Notes: generated by a model not told the origin, from the letters alone. A DNA stretch of 64,000 bases from Arthrobacter sp. YN (GCF_002224285.1 NZ_CP022436.1:1860001-1924000), one strand, 5' to 3'. Counted from the first letter of the stretch, positions 22,678 to 39,064 are shown. A program made the numbers and translations.

Positions 22678-22827
22678 GATTGTTTTATCAATTGGTTGAA
22701 ATTATGGCTGGATCATTGCGCACCCCCGTGTGTGGTGGTCTGGTTTTCAGCTGGTTTCGAATTTTGTGCAGCCGTGTTCTACCGTTATTTCCGGTGGGTG
22801 TGGTTGTGTCTGTTTGATTTGTTTTAC

Positions 22828-28045
<5,218 letters not shown>

Positions 28046-28199
28046 CACACAACACACTGCACGCGTCCACTATGTGGTTCCCGAACAACAACACCGTTCC
28101 AGGAACCAACAACTAAATAACAACACCACAGTTGTAACCCAAAGTCTTCCCACCCACCCCCGAGGCAAACACCACAAGGGGCCGGGACGGGTAACAGAG
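28046..28199 (+). other. 23S-5S spacer with 3' arm of the 23S processing stem
   Basis: CGCGTCCACTATGTGGTTC and the following ACAACAACACC (28062-28095) are the reverse complement, with few mismatches, of 24731-24763. The long stem would bring the 23S ends together for RNase III. Nothing else is seen here. Confidence 0.7.
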
Positions 28200-28316
28200 T
28201 TACGGCGGTCATAGCGTGGGGGAAACGCCCGGTCCCATTCCGAACCCGGAAGCTAAGACCCACAGCGCCGATGGTACTGCACCCGGGAGGGTGTGGGAGA
28301 GTAGGACACCGCCGGA
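28200..28316 (+). rRNA. rrf: 5S ribosomal RNA
   Basis: 117 bases from TTACGGCGGTCATAGCG to GGACACCGCCGGAC. The ends are complementary (GGCGGT with ACCGCC), and the loop sequence CCCGGTCCCATTCCGAACC is typical of 5S rRNA. Third gene of the rrn operon. Confidence 0.95.
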
Positions 28317-28330
28317 CAACCATTAAGGCA

Positions 28331-28357
28331 AGAGCCCCGACCACAGGTCGGGGCTCT
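28331..28357 (+). terminator. rrn operon terminator
   Basis: AGAGCCCCGACC and GGTCGGGGCTCT around a 3-base loop, followed by the pyrimidine-rich TCCCCTTT. A second small hairpin (CCCCC-tcta-GGGGG) follows at 28371-28384. Confidence 0.9.
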
Positions 28358-28384
28358 TCCCCTTTAACCACCCCCTCTAGGGGG

Positions 28385-28652
28385 GCAGAGCATCCATCAG
28401 CCGGGAACTGCCAACAAGCCAGGCCAGTGGCTGTCGCTGACGGCTTCCTGCAGGTTGCTGAAGCGGCTGTGAGACTTAACACGGGAGACCGATAATCAGG
28501 TCCAGGCGTTCGGCTGCCGTGGTGGCGTCGAATAGAATTGCATAAGACATACGAGTCGGCAGCTGAGCGCTGCCGGCGGCGTGACAACGAAATAAGGGTT
28601 ATGAGCGACTACGCACGCGCCAGTGGTCGGCTCGCAACAGGAGGAATCCACC
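28385..28652 (+). promoter_or_regulatory. Gene-free region carrying the promoter and leader of the repeat protein gene
   Basis: About 270 bp with no convincing coding frame and no tRNA. TAGAAT at 28533-28538 is a possible -10. AGGAGGAATCCACC directly before ATG 28653 is an unusually strong ribosome-binding site for this window and fixes that start. Confidence 0.5.
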
Positions 28653-30623
28653 ATGGCTGAGCACAACGGCGGCAATCGCGGCGGTAATCGCGGAAACTTC
28701 GGCGGTAATCGCGACGACCGCGGTTCGTACCGCCCCAACAACAACTCAGGTGGGGACCCTCGTGGGTTCCGTTCCAGGGAGAACCGGGACGGCAATGATC
28801 GTCCGGCCCGTGATGGTGAGCGTCGTCCGTTCAACAACGACCGTGGCGACCGGAAGCCCTTCGGTGACCGTCCCGAGCGCGGACCGCGGAACTTCGATGG
28901 ACCCCGTCGCGACAGCGATGACCGTCGCCCGTTCAACAATGACCGTGGTGACCGGAAGCCTTTTGGCGACCGTGGCGATCGTCCGGCTCGTGATGGTGAG
29001 CGTCGCCCGTTCAACAGTGAGCGTGGTGACCGCAAGCCTTTCGGCGACCGTCCCGAGCGCGGACCGCGGAACTTCGACGGACCCCGTCGCGACAGCGATG
29101 ACCGCCGTCCCTTCAACAACGACCGTGGTGACCGCAAGCCTTTCGGCGACCGTGGCGACCGTCCGGCTCGTGATGGTGAGCGTCGTCCGTTCAACAACGA
29201 CCGTGGCGACCGGAAGCCCTTCGGCGACCGCAACGACCGCGGTCCGCGGAACTTCGACGGCCCCCGTCGCGACAGCGATGACCGCCGTCCCTTCAACAAC
29301 GACCGTGGTGACCGCAAGCCTTTCGGCGACCGTGGCGACCGTCCGGCCCGTGATGGTGAGCGTCGTCCGTTCAACAATGACCGTGGTGACCGCAAGCCTT
29401 TCGGCGACCGTGGCGACCGTCCGGCTCGTGATGGTGAGCGTCGTCCGTTCAACAACGACCGTGGCGACCGGAAGCCCTTCGGCGACCGCAACGACCGCGG
29501 TCCGCGGAACTTCGACGGCCCCCGTCGCGACAGCGATGACCGCCGTCCCTTCAACAACGACCGCGGTGACCGCAAGCCCTTCGGCGATCGCAACGACCGC
29601 GGTAACTCCTGGGAAGAGCGCCCGGCCAGGGTACCCAACGCCAAGGACATCCGCAGCTCCAACCGTCCTGACCGTGAGCGGTCTCCCGAGATTGATGAGG
29701 ATGTCACCGGCAAGGAACTCGACCGCGCCACGGGTCACCAGATCAAGACTCTTGAGGAGCAGAGTGCGGGCTGGGTAGCCAAGCACCTGGTCATGGCCGG
29801 CCGCCTGATCGACATCGAGCCCGAGTTGGCCTTCCAGCACGCGCTGGCTGCAAGCCGTCGTGGCGGTCGCCTTTCGGTTGTTCGTGAAGCTGTGGGCCTG
29901 ACTGCCTACGCCGCGGGCCACTACGGCGAGGCGCTGCGTGAATTCCGTACGTACCGCCGCATCAGTGGCTCCAATGTGCACCTGCCCGTGATGGCTGACT
30001 GCGAGCGAGGCCTCGGACGCCCGGACCGCGCGCTGGATATGGTCCGTTCTCCAGAAGCCCAGGACCTCGATGCTCCTGGCAAGGTGGAGTTGGCGATGGT
30101 GGCTGCTGGTGCCCGTGCGGATCTGAAGCAGTTTGATGCTGCTGTCACCGAACTGGAGATCCCCCAGTTGGACATCAACAGGGCCTTCTCTTACAGCCCG
30201 CGGCTGTTCCGTGCCTACGCTGAAGCACTCAGCGCTGTGGGTCGCACGGAGGAAGCGGACAAGTGGGCCCGACAGGCTTTGGTGGCTGAGAATGCTTTGG
30301 GCGTCGGCGATTTCGCTGAGCCGGAGATCCTTGACCTCGGGTGGGATGACCAGGAAGAAGCAGCCGCGAGCAAGCCGCGCTTCGTCAAGTCGGCTCCGGA
30401 GTCCGACGTCGTGAAGCCTGAGACCGAATCGGTTATTGCCGAAGCCGCAGCGGCTGACGTTGAGCACGATGACGTTGAACTTGATGACGCCGAATCTGAC
30501 TACTTCGAGTCGAATGACGCCGAGTCGGACATCGACTCCGCAGAAGACGACGCTGAGGAAGAAGAAGCAGAAGCCAAGGAAAAAGACGCCGAAAACCAGG
30601 GCACCGATTCCCAGCATGGCTGA
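28653..30623 (+). CDS. TPR-like protein with Arg/Asp-rich repetitive disordered N-terminus
   Basis: 656 residues. Residues 1-48 are Gly/Asn/Arg-rich. Residues 49-320 consist of two alternating modules, one starting DRPARDGE (25 residues) and one with RGPRNFDGPRRDSD (35 residues), each ending RRPFNNDRGDRKPFGDR; the end module appears nine times. Residues 345-560 are helical and TPR-like (KTLEEQSAGWVAKHLVMAGR, then EALREFRTYRRISG). The last 80 residues are strongly acidic. The globular part corresponds by position to the conserved actinobacterial gene before the HAD phosphatase (Rv1691 in M. tuberculosis). Function is unknown; the charged repeats suggest RNA binding or condensate formation (inference). 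Its TGA overlaps the next ATG by 8 nt. Confidence 0.9.
   Translation: MAEHNGGNRGGNRGNFGGNRDDRGSYRPNNNSGGDPRGFRSRENRDGNDRPARDGERRPFNNDRGDRKPFGDRPERGPRNFDGPRRDSDDRRPFNNDRGDRKPFGDRGDRPARDGERRPFNSERGDRKPFGDRPERGPRNFDGPRRDSDDRRPFNNDRGDRKPFGDRGDRPARDGERRPFNNDRGDRKPFGDRNDRGPRNFDGPRRDSDDRRPFNNDRGDRKPFGDRGDRPARDGERRPFNNDRGDRKPFGDRGDRPARDGERRPFNNDRGDRKPFGDRNDRGPRNFDGPRRDSDDRRPFNNDRGDRKPFGDRNDRGNSWEERPARVPNAKDIRSSNRPDRERSPEIDEDVTGKELDRATGHQIKTLEEQSAGWVAKHLVMAGRLIDIEPELAFQHALAASRRGGRLSVVREAVGLTAYAAGHYGEALREFRTYRRISGSNVHLPVMADCERGLGRPDRALDMVRSPEAQDLDAPGKVELAMVAAGARADLKQFDAAVTELEIPQLDINRAFSYSPRLFRAYAEALSAVGRTEEADKWARQALVAENALGVGDFAEPEILDLGWDDQEEAAASKPRFVKSAPESDVVKPETESVIAEAAAADVEHDDVELDDAESDYFESNDAESDIDSAEDDAEEEEAEAKEKDAENQGTDSQHG
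28796..29612 (+). repeat. 180-bp in-frame tandem repeats inside the gene
   Basis: The string CGTCCGGC(C/T)CGTGATGG recurs at about 28800, 28980, 29160 and 29340, exactly 180 bp apart, and once more about 78 bp later, giving module order A-B-A-B-A-B-A-A-B. The copies differ mainly at synonymous positions. Copy number is likely to vary by slippage or recombination. Confidence 0.9.
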
Positions 30624-31602
30624 TTCACTCATCTCTTTGTTTGATGCCGTCCTCTCCGATCTGGACGGTGTGGTCTATGCAGGACCGCACGCCATTCCGG
30701 GAGCGGTGGAGTCGTTGCAGCGCCTCGAAACCGTCGGTGTCGGGCTGGGTTATGTCACCAATAACGCCTCCCGCACCCCTGCCCAGGTCGCTGCGCACCT
30801 GCGAGAGCTCGGTGCGCCGGCGGAGGACCATCAAGTGGTCAGTTCCTCCCAGGCAGCAGGGGAGCTTCTGGCTTCCATGCTGCCTGCGGGGGCGCATGTG
30901 CTCATTACCGGCAGTGCGGCTCTGGCCCATGAGATCGAAATGGTCGGACTCAAGCCGGTACACAGTGCCGCTGAATCCCCGGTTGCCGTGGTCCAGGGAT
31001 TCAACCCTGAGATCGGGTGGAAGGATCTCGCGGAGGCGTCGTATGTAGTGGCCGGCGGAGCCATGTGGTTTGCCACCAACACGGACATGTCCATACCGCA
31101 GGCCCGCGGCATGGCACCGGGCAATGGAACGCTGGTTGCTGCTGTGGCGGCTGCCACGGGAAAGACTCCTTTGGTGGCGGGTAAGCCTGAAGCGCCGCTT
31201 TTCCATGCGGCAGCGAAACGGTTGAACGCCGATCGCCCGCTGGTTGTGGGCGACCGTTTGGACACGGACATCCTGGGCGGCAACCGTGCGGGATTTGCGA
31301 CGGCGGCCGTCCTCACTGGCGTGGACACCACCCACACCATCCTCGCGGCGCGGACCGACGAGCGCCCCACGTATCTTTTGGCCGACCTGGAGGGCCTTTA
31401 CGCGCCCTACCCTGAGGTCATCAGCGACGACGGAACCTTCCGTTGCGGTGCTGCCTCGGCGGTCGCCGGGGACGGGACCGTCACGGTCACGGGCGCTGAG
31501 GATGACCTTGACGCTTGGCGCGCGGCCTGTGCCGCGTGGTGGGCCAGGTTCCCCGACATGGCCGTGGCGCAAGCGCCGCAGGTGGAATGGCGAACTCACT
31601 AG
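30616..31602 (+). CDS. HAD-superfamily IIA phosphatase (NagD/phosphoglycolate phosphatase-like)
   Basis: 328 residues from ATG 30616, which overlaps the preceding stop by 8 nt. HAD motif I is DAVLSDLDGVVY (10-21) with nucleophile Asp16 and Asp18; motif II is YVTNNASRTP; the motif IV region VVGDRLDTDILGG is near 211-223. The cap is the type IIA found in NagD and phosphoglycolate phosphatases. Substrate cannot be decided. The same neighbour order (TPR protein, HAD, small protein, tlyA, nadK, recN) is known from mycobacteria (Rv1692). Confidence 0.88.
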   Translation: MADSLISLFDAVLSDLDGVVYAGPHAIPGAVESLQRLETVGVGLGYVTNNASRTPAQVAAHLRELGAPAEDHQVVSSSQAAGELLASMLPAGAHVLITGSAALAHEIEMVGLKPVHSAAESPVAVVQGFNPEIGWKDLAEASYVVAGGAMWFATNTDMSIPQARGMAPGNGTLVAAVAAATGKTPLVAGKPEAPLFHAAAKRLNADRPLVVGDRLDTDILGGNRAGFATAAVLTGVDTTHTILAARTDERPTYLLADLEGLYAPYPEVISDDGTFRCGAASAVAGDGTVTVTGAEDDLDAWRAACAAWWARFPDMAVAQAPQVEWRTH

Positions 31603-31605
31603 ACT
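31600..31605 (+). promoter_or_regulatory. Putative -10 element, leaderless small gene
   Basis: TAGACT, six bases (ggtgcg), then ATG 31612. The TAG is also the stop codon of the HAD gene. Confidence 0.4.
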
Positions 31606-31611
31606 GGTGCG

Positions 31612-31932
31612 ATGACCGAGCCAATTAACGCACCGGCGTCCGCACCACAAGGCCCGGAAAGCCCACTAAACCCGGAAAGTCACGCGGGCCTCGTGACTGA
31701 AAACGAGGAGCCGGCGCGCCCGGAGGTCCAGTGGCCCGATGCAGCCAGCTCAACGGGGGACCCGCTGGTGGACAGGGCCTTGGCCGTCCTGGACAACGTG
31801 CCGGCGACCCCCGTGGCAGAACATGGAGACCTGTACGCAGCCATCCATGACTCCTTGTTGGAAGCCCTGGACGCTGAACCCGGCCTCCCGGCCGCGCCAC
31901 AAAGTACCCCCCGCCCGGAAGGCGACAGCTAG
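31612..31932 (+). CDS. Small conserved protein upstream of tlyA
   Basis: 106 residues, function unknown. The first 45 residues are Pro/Ala/Glu-rich and probably disordered; a short helical block (DPLVDRALAVLDNVPATPV and DLYAAIHDSLLEALD, about 49-90) is the likely conserved part. It sits 3 bp before tlyA. A small unassigned gene at this position is also found in other actinobacteria. No signal peptide or membrane segment. Confidence 0.7.
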   Translation: MTEPINAPASAPQGPESPLNPESHAGLVTENEEPARPEVQWPDAASSTGDPLVDRALAVLDNVPATPVAEHGDLYAAIHDSLLEALDAEPGLPAAPQSTPRPEGDS

Positions 31933-31935
31933 CGT

Positions 31936-32748
31936 ATGGCACGACTCGACCAGGAACTCGTCACCCGTGGGTTGGCGAGGTCACGTACCCATGCGGCAAA
32001 GCTCATCAGCGATCGCAAAGTCAGCTCCGCCGGGACTGTCCTCGCCAAAGCCGCACTACAGGTGGACTCGGCTACGGACTTGGCCGTAGAGGCCCACCTT
32101 GAGGACATCTACGTCAGCCGCGCCGGTCATAAGTTGGCGGGCGCGCTGGAGGCGTTTCCCGCCGTCGTGGTTGCCGGAAAGCGGTGTCTCGACGCCGGTG
32201 CCTCCACAGGTGGCTTCACGGACGTCCTGCTGCGGCAAGGGGCGGCAAGTGTGGTGGCGGTGGACGTAGGACACGGCCAGTTGGTGCCACACCTGCGCGA
32301 TGACCCCCGCGTGGATGTCCATGAGGGCATGAACGTCAGATACATGTCCCCGGAGCAGATCGGTGGTCTCGCAAACCTGACGGTTGCGGACCTCTCCTTC
32401 ATTTCGTTGACTCTGGTCGTGGGGCCGCTGGCGTACTGCACCGAACCCGGCGGGGACATGGTCCTGATGGTCAAGCCGCAATTCGAGGTGGGCAAGGAAC
32501 GGCTGAGCCGAACCGGCGTGGTGTCATCGGACCACGAACGACGCCGGGCCGTCGCCCAGGTTGCCCGGGCTGCGGTGGATGCGGGGCTTGTCCTGATGGA
32601 CCTCGCCGCCAGTCCGCTGCCTGGCCAGGACGGAAATGTTGAATACTTCCTGTGGATGAAGCGCGGGATGTCCGCGGTGTTGCCTAAGATCGAAGAGCGG
32701 GACGGGGACGTTGCTGCATTGATCACGAAATTCTGGCCAAACCACTAG
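31936..32748 (+). CDS. tlyA: TlyA rRNA (cytidine-2'-O)-methyltransferase
   Basis: 270 residues. N-terminal S4 RNA-binding domain (1-60, RLDQELVTRGLARSRTHA) joined to an RrmJ-like SAM fold with DAGASTGG at 86-93 and the catalytic-type VKPQFE near 180. In mycobacteria TlyA methylates C1409 of 16S and C1920 of 23S rRNA, and its loss gives capreomycin resistance. Its presence next to nadK and recN is the standard actinobacterial arrangement. The stop at 32748 is 13 bp before nadK. Confidence 0.94.
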   Translation: MARLDQELVTRGLARSRTHAAKLISDRKVSSAGTVLAKAALQVDSATDLAVEAHLEDIYVSRAGHKLAGALEAFPAVVVAGKRCLDAGASTGGFTDVLLRQGAASVVAVDVGHGQLVPHLRDDPRVDVHEGMNVRYMSPEQIGGLANLTVADLSFISLTLVVGPLAYCTEPGGDMVLMVKPQFEVGKERLSRTGVVSSDHERRRAVAQVARAAVDAGLVLMDLAASPLPGQDGNVEYFLWMKRGMSAVLPKIEERDGDVAALITKFWPNH

Positions 32749-32761
32749 AAAGCAGAACCCG

Positions 32762-33793
32762 ATGAGCAGGCGTGTACTTGTCCTTGCCCACACAGGGCGG
32801 GAAGAATCGCTCCGCGCAGCGTGGGATGCCTGTACTCAACTGCATTCCTCCGGCTTGGTTCCTGTGCTGCAAAAGTCCGAACTTGCCGATATTGAACGGT
32901 TCTTCGGTGCGTTGGATACACCCATTGAGATCCTCAACGACCACGTCAACCTGGAGGACGTGGAATTGGTGATGGTCCTTGGTGGTGACGGGACCATCCT
33001 GCGGGCCGCGGAACTGGTGCGTGAGGTGGACGTCCCGTTGTTGGGCGTGAACCTGGGGCACGTGGGCTTCCTGGCCGAAAGCGAGCGTGCGGACCTGGCA
33101 CAAACAGTCGAATGGATCGCCAGTCGCCAGTACACGGTGGAAGAACGCATGACCATCGATGTCCAGGTGTGGGTCAAGGGCCAGAAGATCTGGCACACGT
33201 GGGCGTTGAATGAGGCCGCCATTGAAAAGGCCAACCGTGAGCGCATGCTGGAAGTCGTTACGGAGGTGGACGAGCGCCCTTTGACGTCCTTCGGGTGTGA
33301 TGGCGTGGTCCTGGCAACTCCCACGGGTTCCACCGCTTACGCGTTCTCCTCGGGAGGGCCTGTGGTGTGGCCGGAGGTGGAAGCACTGGTGATTGTTCCA
33401 ATCAGTGCCCATGCCCTGTTCGCCAAGCCGTTGGTGGTTTCGCCGAGGTCCAAGCTGGCCGTCGAAATTATGAACCGGACCGAAGCCATAGGTGTCCTTT
33501 GGTGCGATGGCCGGCGTTCCGTGGACCTGCCGCCCGGGGCGCGTGTTGAAGTGACCCGTTCGGCCACTCCGGTGCGCTTGGCACGTACCCATAAGACACC
33601 CTTTTCTGCCCGGCTCGTCCGCAAGTTTGAACTCCCCATCCACGGCTGGCGTGGACCGGCTCCCCGGAGTGGGGAAGTCCACACGGGCCCCCTCCCGGTC
33701 ATCCGGACCCTTTCACCGGCTCCGTTGCCCAGTCCTCGGGATGTAGACGGTCCCCGGGACGGTGACCTTTCCGACCCCACGAATGCGAAGTGA
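32762..33793 (+). CDS. nadK: NAD kinase
   Basis: 343 residues. It makes NADP from NAD with ATP or polyphosphate. The diagnostic GGDGT is at 74-78, and the second conserved block SFGCDGVVLATPTGSTAYAFS is near 177-196. A tail of about 55 residues after the catalytic domain (from GWRGPAPRSGEV) is Pro/Asp-rich and probably disordered, so the protein is longer than the usual 290-310. The TGA lies 3 bp before recN, so co-transcription with tlyA and recN is likely. Confidence 0.95.
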   Translation: MSRRVLVLAHTGREESLRAAWDACTQLHSSGLVPVLQKSELADIERFFGALDTPIEILNDHVNLEDVELVMVLGGDGTILRAAELVREVDVPLLGVNLGHVGFLAESERADLAQTVEWIASRQYTVEERMTIDVQVWVKGQKIWHTWALNEAAIEKANRERMLEVVTEVDERPLTSFGCDGVVLATPTGSTAYAFSSGGPVVWPEVEALVIVPISAHALFAKPLVVSPRSKLAVEIMNRTEAIGVLWCDGRRSVDLPPGARVEVTRSATPVRLARTHKTPFSARLVRKFELPIHGWRGPAPRSGEVHTGPLPVIRTLSPAPLPSPRDVDGPRDGDLSDPTNAK

Positions 33794-33796
33794 ACC

Positions 33797-35536
33797 ATGC
33801 TTGAAGAACTCCGAATCCGTGACCTTGGCGTCATCACCGATGCCGCCCTGCCGCTGGGCCCTGGCCTGAGCGTCGTCACCGGCGAAACCGGTGCGGGCAA
33901 GACCATGGTGGTGACCGCCGTCGGGCTCCTTCTTGGTGCCCGATCAGATGCAGGTGCCGTCCGCAGCGGAGCCAAATCGGCGTCCGCTGAAGCGGTCTTG
34001 AAGCTGGATCCGGCACACAGCGCTGTTGAGCGCGCCAAGGAGGCAGGCGGTGAGGCGGAAGAGTTCGACGGCGTTGCTGAACTCCTGCTGGCCCGTACCG
34101 TGGGTGCCGATGGGCGCAGCCGTGCCTACGTCGGCGGGCGGGCCGCGCCTGTGGGGGTCCTGGCTGAACTGGGAGAAAGCCTGGTGGTGGTCCACGGGCA
34201 GTCGGACCAGATCCGGCTCAAGAGCTCCACAGCGCAGCGGCATGCCCTGGATCGGTTCGCCGGTGCGCCCCTTGCCAAGACGCTGGGGGAGTACCAGGAG
34301 CTGTACAACCACTGGAAGAACATCCAGTCCGAGCTCGAAACGTTGCGCAGCGAGGCCCGGGAGCGCCTGCGGGAAGCTGAGTCCCTGGATGCGGCCCTGA
34401 AAGAAATCGACGAGGTGGATCCCCAGCCAGGGGAGGACGAGATACTCAAGGCCGAGGCCGTGAAACTCGCCAACGTCGAAGAACTCCGGTTGGCCGCAGC
34501 CGCAGCCCATGAGTCCCTTATCGCCGAGGAATTCGGCGACGCCGGCGACGCAACCACCATGGTGGATGCTGCCAAGAGGACACTGGAGCATGTTGCCGAT
34601 CACGACGAGGAACTGCGCTCCGCCGCTGCCCGGCTCGCGGAGGTCGGGTTCCTCCTCAACGACATTGCAACAGAGCTGTCCAGCTACCAGGCCGCCCTGG
34701 ATACGGAAGGTCCGGAGCGGCTCTCCGAAATCGAGGAGCGCCGGGCAGCCCTGGCCAAACTGATCCGCAAATACGCCCCGAGCATTGATGAAGTGCTGGA
34801 GTGGGCGGCGACGGCCAGGACCCGGCTGGACGAGCTCCAGGATGATTCCAGCCGCATCGAGTCCCTGGATGCTGAGGTTGCTTCGACGGAAGCCACTCTT
34901 CGGAAACAGGCAGCGGCTATCTCCAAGGCACGCCTCAAAGCTGCCAAGGATCTCTCAGCCCGGGTCAGTGCTGAGCTCAAGGCGTTGGCGATGGCTGACG
35001 CCACGCTGGTCATTGAGGTCGAGGGCAGTGGATCGTTGGGCCCTTGGGGCACCGACGAGATCGCCTTCCTTCTTCGGCCGCACTCAGGGGCTCCGGCACG
35101 GCCGCTGGGCAAAGGAGCCTCGGGCGGTGAACTGTCCCGGGTGATGTTGGCCATCGAGGTAGTCCTCGCCGCCGTGGATCCAGTGCCGACGTTCGTGTTC
35201 GATGAGGTGGACGCGGGCGTGGGTGGCCGGGCCGCCGTCGAAATCGGCCGGAGGCTGGCCATGCTTGCCCGGCACGTCCAGGTGCTGGTGGTAACGCACT
35301 TGCCGCAGGTTGCTGCCTTCGCCGATCAGCACATCCGAGTGACAAAAACCTCCGTGCGCGGTGCTGACGGTAAGACAACCACGGGGTTCACCTCCAGCGA
35401 TGTTCAGCTGCTGAGCGAGGACGAGCGGGTCAAGGAGTTGGCCCGCATGCTGGCAGGGCAGGAGGATTCCGAATCGGCGCAGGCCCACGCCCAGGAGTTG
35501 CTGGACGACGCGAAGCTCCTGCCGCAGCGCGCTTAG
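33797..35536 (+). CDS. recN: DNA repair protein RecN
   Basis: 579 residues, SMC-like ATPase for double-strand break repair. Walker A GETGAGKT at 29-36, central coiled-coil region (about 160-390, rich in Glu/Ala/Leu heptads), ABC signature LGKGASGGELSR, and Walker B FVFDEVDAGVGG near the C-terminus. All ATPase motifs are intact. It follows nadK by 3 bp, the conserved ppnK-recN pairing. Confidence 0.96.
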   Translation: MLEELRIRDLGVITDAALPLGPGLSVVTGETGAGKTMVVTAVGLLLGARSDAGAVRSGAKSASAEAVLKLDPAHSAVERAKEAGGEAEEFDGVAELLLARTVGADGRSRAYVGGRAAPVGVLAELGESLVVVHGQSDQIRLKSSTAQRHALDRFAGAPLAKTLGEYQELYNHWKNIQSELETLRSEARERLREAESLDAALKEIDEVDPQPGEDEILKAEAVKLANVEELRLAAAAAHESLIAEEFGDAGDATTMVDAAKRTLEHVADHDEELRSAAARLAEVGFLLNDIATELSSYQAALDTEGPERLSEIEERRAALAKLIRKYAPSIDEVLEWAATARTRLDELQDDSSRIESLDAEVASTEATLRKQAAAISKARLKAAKDLSARVSAELKALAMADATLVIEVEGSGSLGPWGTDEIAFLLRPHSGAPARPLGKGASGGELSRVMLAIEVVLAAVDPVPTFVFDEVDAGVGGRAAVEIGRRLAMLARHVQVLVVTHLPQVAAFADQHIRVTKTSVRGADGKTTTGFTSSDVQLLSEDERVKELARMLAGQEDSESAQAHAQELLDDAKLLPQRA

Positions 35537-35663
35537 TGCTGTCGGCCGGAATGCGAGCACCATCACATCGGCGCACTTAATCCCGCCCGGCTCTTGCTTG
35601 GAATGCGGTGGTGAGCAACTATTGACCATTTGGGGAATCCGAACAGACGCTTGGAAGGCGTAA

Positions 35664-37412
<1,749 letters not shown>

Positions 37413-37439
37413 ACGCAAGTACTAACGAAGGACGGCGCG

Positions 37440-38102
37440 ATGCCCGGTATTTCTGAAACCCCCCGCACATCAAGGCAGGTTTCGGACATGCCGAGCCCGC
37501 GCCGTCTTTTGTCTACCAGCAAGGTCTACGAAGGCCGTATTTGGGACGTTGTCAGCGACTCGTTCCAACTCAGCGATGGCACGGACACCCTTGTTCGTGA
37601 CTACATTGACCACCCTGGCGCAGTAGCGGTGCTCCCCATGAACGTGGACGGCGAGATCCTGCTGCTGAAGCAATACCGGCATCCGGTGGGCATGGACCTG
37701 TGGGAGATCCCGGCGGGCCTGTTGGACGTCGAGGGCGAAGACTTCGTGGTGGGGGCGGCCCGGGAGTTGGCGGAGGAAGCCGACTTGGTCGCGGCTACGT
37801 GGAACGTCCTGGTGGACTTCTTCAACTCGCCCGGTTCGTCCAGCGAAGCAGTCCGGATCTATTTGGCGCGTGGCATCAGTGACGTTCCCATGGCGGACCG
37901 GCACGTCCGCACCGATGAAGAGGCCGAAATTGAACTCCACTGGGTGCCGCTCGATGACGCCGTGAAGGCAGTGCTGGAAGGCCGCCTGCACAATCCGTCG
38001 GCAGTGCTGGGCATCCTGGCGGCCGCAGCTGCGAAAGCAGATGGGTTCACTGGGCTTCGTCCCGCCAATGCGCCGTGGCCGGCTCACCCGAGCCAGCGCT
38101 GA
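37440..38102 (+). CDS. Nudix hydrolase, ADP-ribose pyrophosphatase-like
   Basis: 220 residues. The Nudix box runs from Gly93 to about 115 (GLLDVEGE, seven residues, RELAEEAD); it has one extra residue in the first loop, as I recall for the M. tuberculosis neighbour Rv1700, and Ala-Asp in place of the usual Gly at the end. LWEIPAG before the box and the following NSPGSSSE loop favour ADP-ribose pyrophosphatase over MutT. It would recycle or clear ADP-ribose. AAGGAC precedes the ATG. It lies between pyrG and xerD as in mycobacteria. Confidence 0.88.
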   Translation: MPGISETPRTSRQVSDMPSPRRLLSTSKVYEGRIWDVVSDSFQLSDGTDTLVRDYIDHPGAVAVLPMNVDGEILLLKQYRHPVGMDLWEIPAGLLDVEGEDFVVGAARELAEEADLVAATWNVLVDFFNSPGSSSEAVRIYLARGISDVPMADRHVRTDEEAEIELHWVPLDDAVKAVLEGRLHNPSAVLGILAAAAAKADGFTGLRPANAPWPAHPSQR

Positions 38103-38104
38103 GC

Positions 38105-39064
38105 ATGGCCGAGGCCGCCACCAGAACCCCCACTGGCATTGACCGTGCAGTAACGGACTACCTGCAGCATGTGGGTGTGGAGCGCGGCCTGGCAGCCAAC
38201 ACCCTCGCGGCGTACCGCAGGGATTTGGCGCGGTACTCCAACTTCCTCACGAACCAGGGCGTGGAGCGGCCTGGCGACATCACCCGGCATCACGTGACCG
38301 CCTTCGCCCAGGCGCTGTCCGATGGAAGCGATGGCGCCGCTGTGCTGGGTGTCCGCTCCGCTGCGCGAACCGTGGTGGCGGTCCGCGGACTTCACAAATT
38401 CTGGGCCCTTGAGGGAACCACGACGGCGGACCCCGCCAGCGATGTCCACCCGCCCATGCCGGGCAAACGGCTTCCCAAGGCCATCAGCGTCGGCGAGGTC
38501 ACACGGATCCTGGAGGCTGCGGGAGCCGATTCGCCCACAGGACTCAGGGACCGTGCTCTCCTGGAATTCCTCTACTCCACCGGTGCCCGTATCAGCGAAG
38601 CTGTCGGGTTGGACGTGGATGATATCTCCCTCGAAGACACAGGTGGCGATCCCGCGATCGTCAGGTTGTTCGGCAAGGGTTCCAAAGAGCGGTTGGTGCC
38701 CCTCGGCTCCTACGGAGCCCGCGCCGTCGGAGCTTATATTGTCCGAGGCAGGCCGCTGCTGGCATCCAAAGGCAAGGGCACCCCGGCGCTGTTCCTCAAC
38801 GCCCGCGGAGGCCGGATCAGCAGGCAGAGCGCCTGGACCATCCTCAAAGCGGCGGCTGAGAAAGCCAACATCACCAAGGACGTTTCGCCGCACACACTCC
38901 GCCACTCCTTCGCCACCCATCTGCTGGAAGGCGGAGCTGACGTCAGGGTGGTGCAGGAACTGCTGGGGCATGCCTCGGTGACCACCACTCAGGTTTACAC
39001 GTTGGTCACCGCAGACACCTTGCGCGAGGTCTATGCGGCGGCGCACCCGAGGGCGCTGGGCTAA
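38105..39064 (+). CDS. xerD: Site-specific tyrosine recombinase XerD
   Basis: 319 residues from ATG 38105, 2 bp after the Nudix stop. N-terminal SAM-like core-binding domain (about 12-105), then the catalytic domain with Arg162, Lys191/Lys194, His263, Arg266, His289 and nucleophile Tyr298. All residues of the R-K-H-R-H-Y set are present. With XerC it resolves chromosome dimers at dif. It sits near parA-like and scp genes on the larger map. A 15-bp tandem duplication covers its stop codon (39051-39079). Confidence 0.94.
   Translation: MAEAATRTPTGIDRAVTDYLQHVGVERGLAANTLAAYRRDLARYSNFLTNQGVERPGDITRHHVTAFAQALSDGSDGAAVLGVRSAARTVVAVRGLHKFWALEGTTTADPASDVHPPMPGKRLPKAISVGEVTRILEAAGADSPTGLRDRALLEFLYSTGARISEAVGLDVDDISLEDTGGDPAIVRLFGKGSKERLVPLGSYGARAVGAYIVRGRPLLASKGKGTPALFLNARGGRISRQSAWTILKAAAEKANITKDVSPHTLRHSFATHLLEGGADVRVVQELLGHASVTTTQVYTLVTADTLREVYAAAHPRALG

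Noticed and set aside
28746..30632. 628-residue open frame on the minus strand antisense to the repeat protein gene, and another at 28496-29731
   Set aside because: Both mirror the Arg/Asp repeats of the sense gene, have no ribosome-binding site or family motif, and arise because the repeats lack stops in several frames.
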